Source of the DNA: Solirubrobacteraceae bacterium
GTDB taxonomy: Bacteria > Actinomycetota > Thermoleophilia > Solirubrobacterales > Solirubrobacteraceae
Direction: 5' to 3'
Assembly (NCBI GenBank): GCA_025935735.1
Contig: JAICUS010000124.1
Location: forward strand, 1-12,285
DNA length: 12,285 bases
Part shown: piece by piece, positions 11,349 through 12,285 of the stretch
How the letters are laid out: each line of letters begins with the position of its first letter
Numbering within the stretch: the stretch's first letter is position 1
Translations under genes and position numbers: made by a program
Notes under the pieces: generated by a model
Database searches by the model: none
Told to the model about the DNA's origin: nothing
What the model saw: the letters and a program-made list of their open reading frames with translations, nothing else

Positions 11349-12077
11349 ATGATCGCCGAGCCCGCCCGCATCCTGCTCGTGGAGGACGACCCCGGCGTCC
11401 GCACGTTCCTGGCGGACAACCTGGCGGCGGACGGCTACGAGCCGCTGGTCGCCGAGACCGCGCGCGAGGGGCTGCGGCTGCTCGAGTACAAGCAGCCCGA
11501 CCTCGCGGTGATCGACCTCGGGCTGCCGGACGGCTCGGGGCTCGACCTCATCCGCGCGGTCCGGGCGGCCGACGGCGTGGCCTCGCGGCTGGACCCGTCG
11601 CTGCCGCTGGTCATCGTCTCCGGCCGCACGGGAGAGCTCGACCGCGTCCGGGGGTTCGAGCGCGGCGCCGACGACTACGTGTCCAAGCCGTTCTCCTACG
11701 GCGAGTTGCGGCTGCGGATCGCCGCGGTCCTGCGCCGCGCGCGCGGCCGGCGTCAGCGGGGGCGGCTGCAGGTCGGGGACCTGGTCGTCGACCCGGCGGC
11801 CCGCGAGGCGCGGCTGCGCGGCGCGCGCGTCGACCTCTCCGCCAAGGAGTTCGCGCTGCTGTGCACGCTGGCGAGCGCACCCACCCACGTGTTCACGAAG
11901 GAGCAGCTGCTGCGCGAGGTGTGGGGCTTCAGGTCGCTCGGGACGACCCGCACGCTGGATTCGCACGCCTGCCGCCTGCGCCAGAAGCTCAGCCGCTCCG
12001 GCGACCGCTTCGTGGTCAACGTGTGGGGGATCGGCTACCGGCTGGTCGACGGGCCGCCCCCGGAGGCGTCGTGCTGA
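11349..12077 (+). CDS. OmpR/PhoB-family response regulator
   Basis: A 242-residue two-domain regulator. The receiver domain (about 7-125) has the acidic pair Glu12/Asp13/Asp14 in LLVEDD, phosphoacceptor Asp56 in LAVIDLGLPDG, Ser91 in VIVSGR at the switch Thr/Ser position, and Lys113 in DDYVSKPF, so it should be phosphorylatable. A few extra residues (ADGVASRLDPS) lie in the loop before the Ser91 strand. The winged-helix DNA-binding domain (about 138-235) has LSAKEFALLCTLASAP, TKEQLLREVWG and the recognition helix region TLDSHACRLRQKL, then the wing VNVWGIGYRLV. Cognate partner: the histidine kinase overlapping its last 7 nt. ATG 11349 has GGAG only 3 nt upstream, so the ribosome site is poor. 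The regulon is unknown. Confidence 0.93.
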   Translation: MIAEPARILLVEDDPGVRTFLADNLAADGYEPLVAETAREGLRLLEYKQPDLAVIDLGLPDGSGLDLIRAVRAADGVASRLDPSLPLVIVSGRTGELDRVRGFERGADDYVSKPFSYGELRLRIAAVLRRARGRRQRGRLQVGDLVVDPAAREARLRGARVDLSAKEFALLCTLASAPTHVFTKEQLLREVWGFRSLGTTRTLDSHACRLRQKLSRSGDRFVVNVWGIGYRLVDGPPPEASC

Positions 12078-12285
12078 TCGCCGGCTTCACGGGCTGGGCG
12101 GCGATGCTGCTGCTGTACGCGCTGCACGTGCGCGTCCGGCGGCGCCTGGTGCTCGTCGCGCGCGCCGCGCACGAGCTGCGCGGCCCGCTCTGCGCCGCCC
12201 GGCTGGGCCTCGACACGCTGGCCGGCGCGCCGGCCCGCCTCGCCGCGATCGACCGCGAGCTCCGCCGCGCCGCCCGCGCCCACGA
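12071..12285 (+). CDS. Sensor histidine kinase, N-terminal fragment with minimal sensor
   Basis: The first 71 codons are visible; the gene continues past the right edge. GTG 12071 has GGAGG (12062-12066) 4 nt upstream and overlaps the response-regulator stop by 7 nt. Residues 1-20 form one hydrophobic membrane segment, then a basic stretch (RVRRRL), then the H-box AAHELRGPLCAARLGL with the phosphoacceptor His34. The dimerisation helices continue to the edge. There is no periplasmic loop, HAMP or PAS domain between membrane and H-box, so the sensing part is almost absent. The HELRGPL form replaces the usual HELR(T/S)PL. The catalytic domain lies outside the window. Confidence 0.85.
   Translation, partial: MLIAGFTGWAAMLLLYALHVRVRRRLVLVARAAHELRGPLCAARLGLDTLAGAPARLAAIDRELRRAARAH

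Noticed and set aside
1..12285. CRISPR arrays, tRNA/rRNA genes, insertion sequences, attachment sites, defence or toxin-antitoxin systems
   Set aside because: No regularly spaced repeats, tRNA-like cloverleaf sequence, transposase, integrase or recognised defence domain was seen. The longest spacer is 117 bp.

Overview
The window is very GC-rich and densely coded. Nearly every codon ends in G or C, spacers are short, and there are no insertion sequences, tRNAs, rRNAs or CRISPR arrays. The gene families, the actinobacterial-style Rho-like protein with an Arg-rich insert, the many short-leader or leaderless starts with TANNNT -10 elements, and several proteins without a recognisable family point to a high-GC actinobacterium. 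My best guess is Thermoleophilia/Solirubrobacterales (Solirubrobacter- or Conexibacter-like). This placement is an inference; no rRNA is present to test it.

Layout. 1-1453: the C-terminal end of a RidA-family protein, then an MFS transporter whose 3' end overlaps a 9-codon reading frame with a near-perfect Shine-Dalgarno sequence, closed by a 13-bp hairpin. 1480-2698: a two-gene unit, an NTF2/SnoaL-like protein overlapping a YitH-type GNAT acetyltransferase. 2695-3934, minus strand: a MOSC-like protein followed downstream by a 203-aa protein of unknown function; the latter meets the GNAT gene tail to tail with overlapping stops in one CTAG. 3968-8218, plus strand: glpD, a secreted protein with propeller-like repeats and Ig-like domains, and a dihydropteroate synthase (folP) that overlaps the secreted-protein gene by 4 nt. 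8285-9652: a Rho-like protein whose ATPase has lost catalytic and RNA-translocating elements, with a Lys/Ala-rich tail. 9663-10614, minus strand: two unknown proteins, one with eight cysteines. 10732-11268: a small secreted protein. 11349-12285: an OmpR-type response regulator overlapping the start of a histidine kinase with almost no sensor region; the kinase runs off the window.

How the genes work together. Functional links are mostly local: the response regulator with its kinase, the translationally coupled NTF2-like/GNAT pair, and the coupled secreted-protein/folP pair, which makes little metabolic sense. glpD and the MOSC-like gene diverge from a 33-bp spacer in which the two candidate -10 elements overlap. 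No defence or mobile system is visible. The items most worth a second look are the 9-residue cationic, aromatic mini-ORF and the degenerate Rho paralogue.
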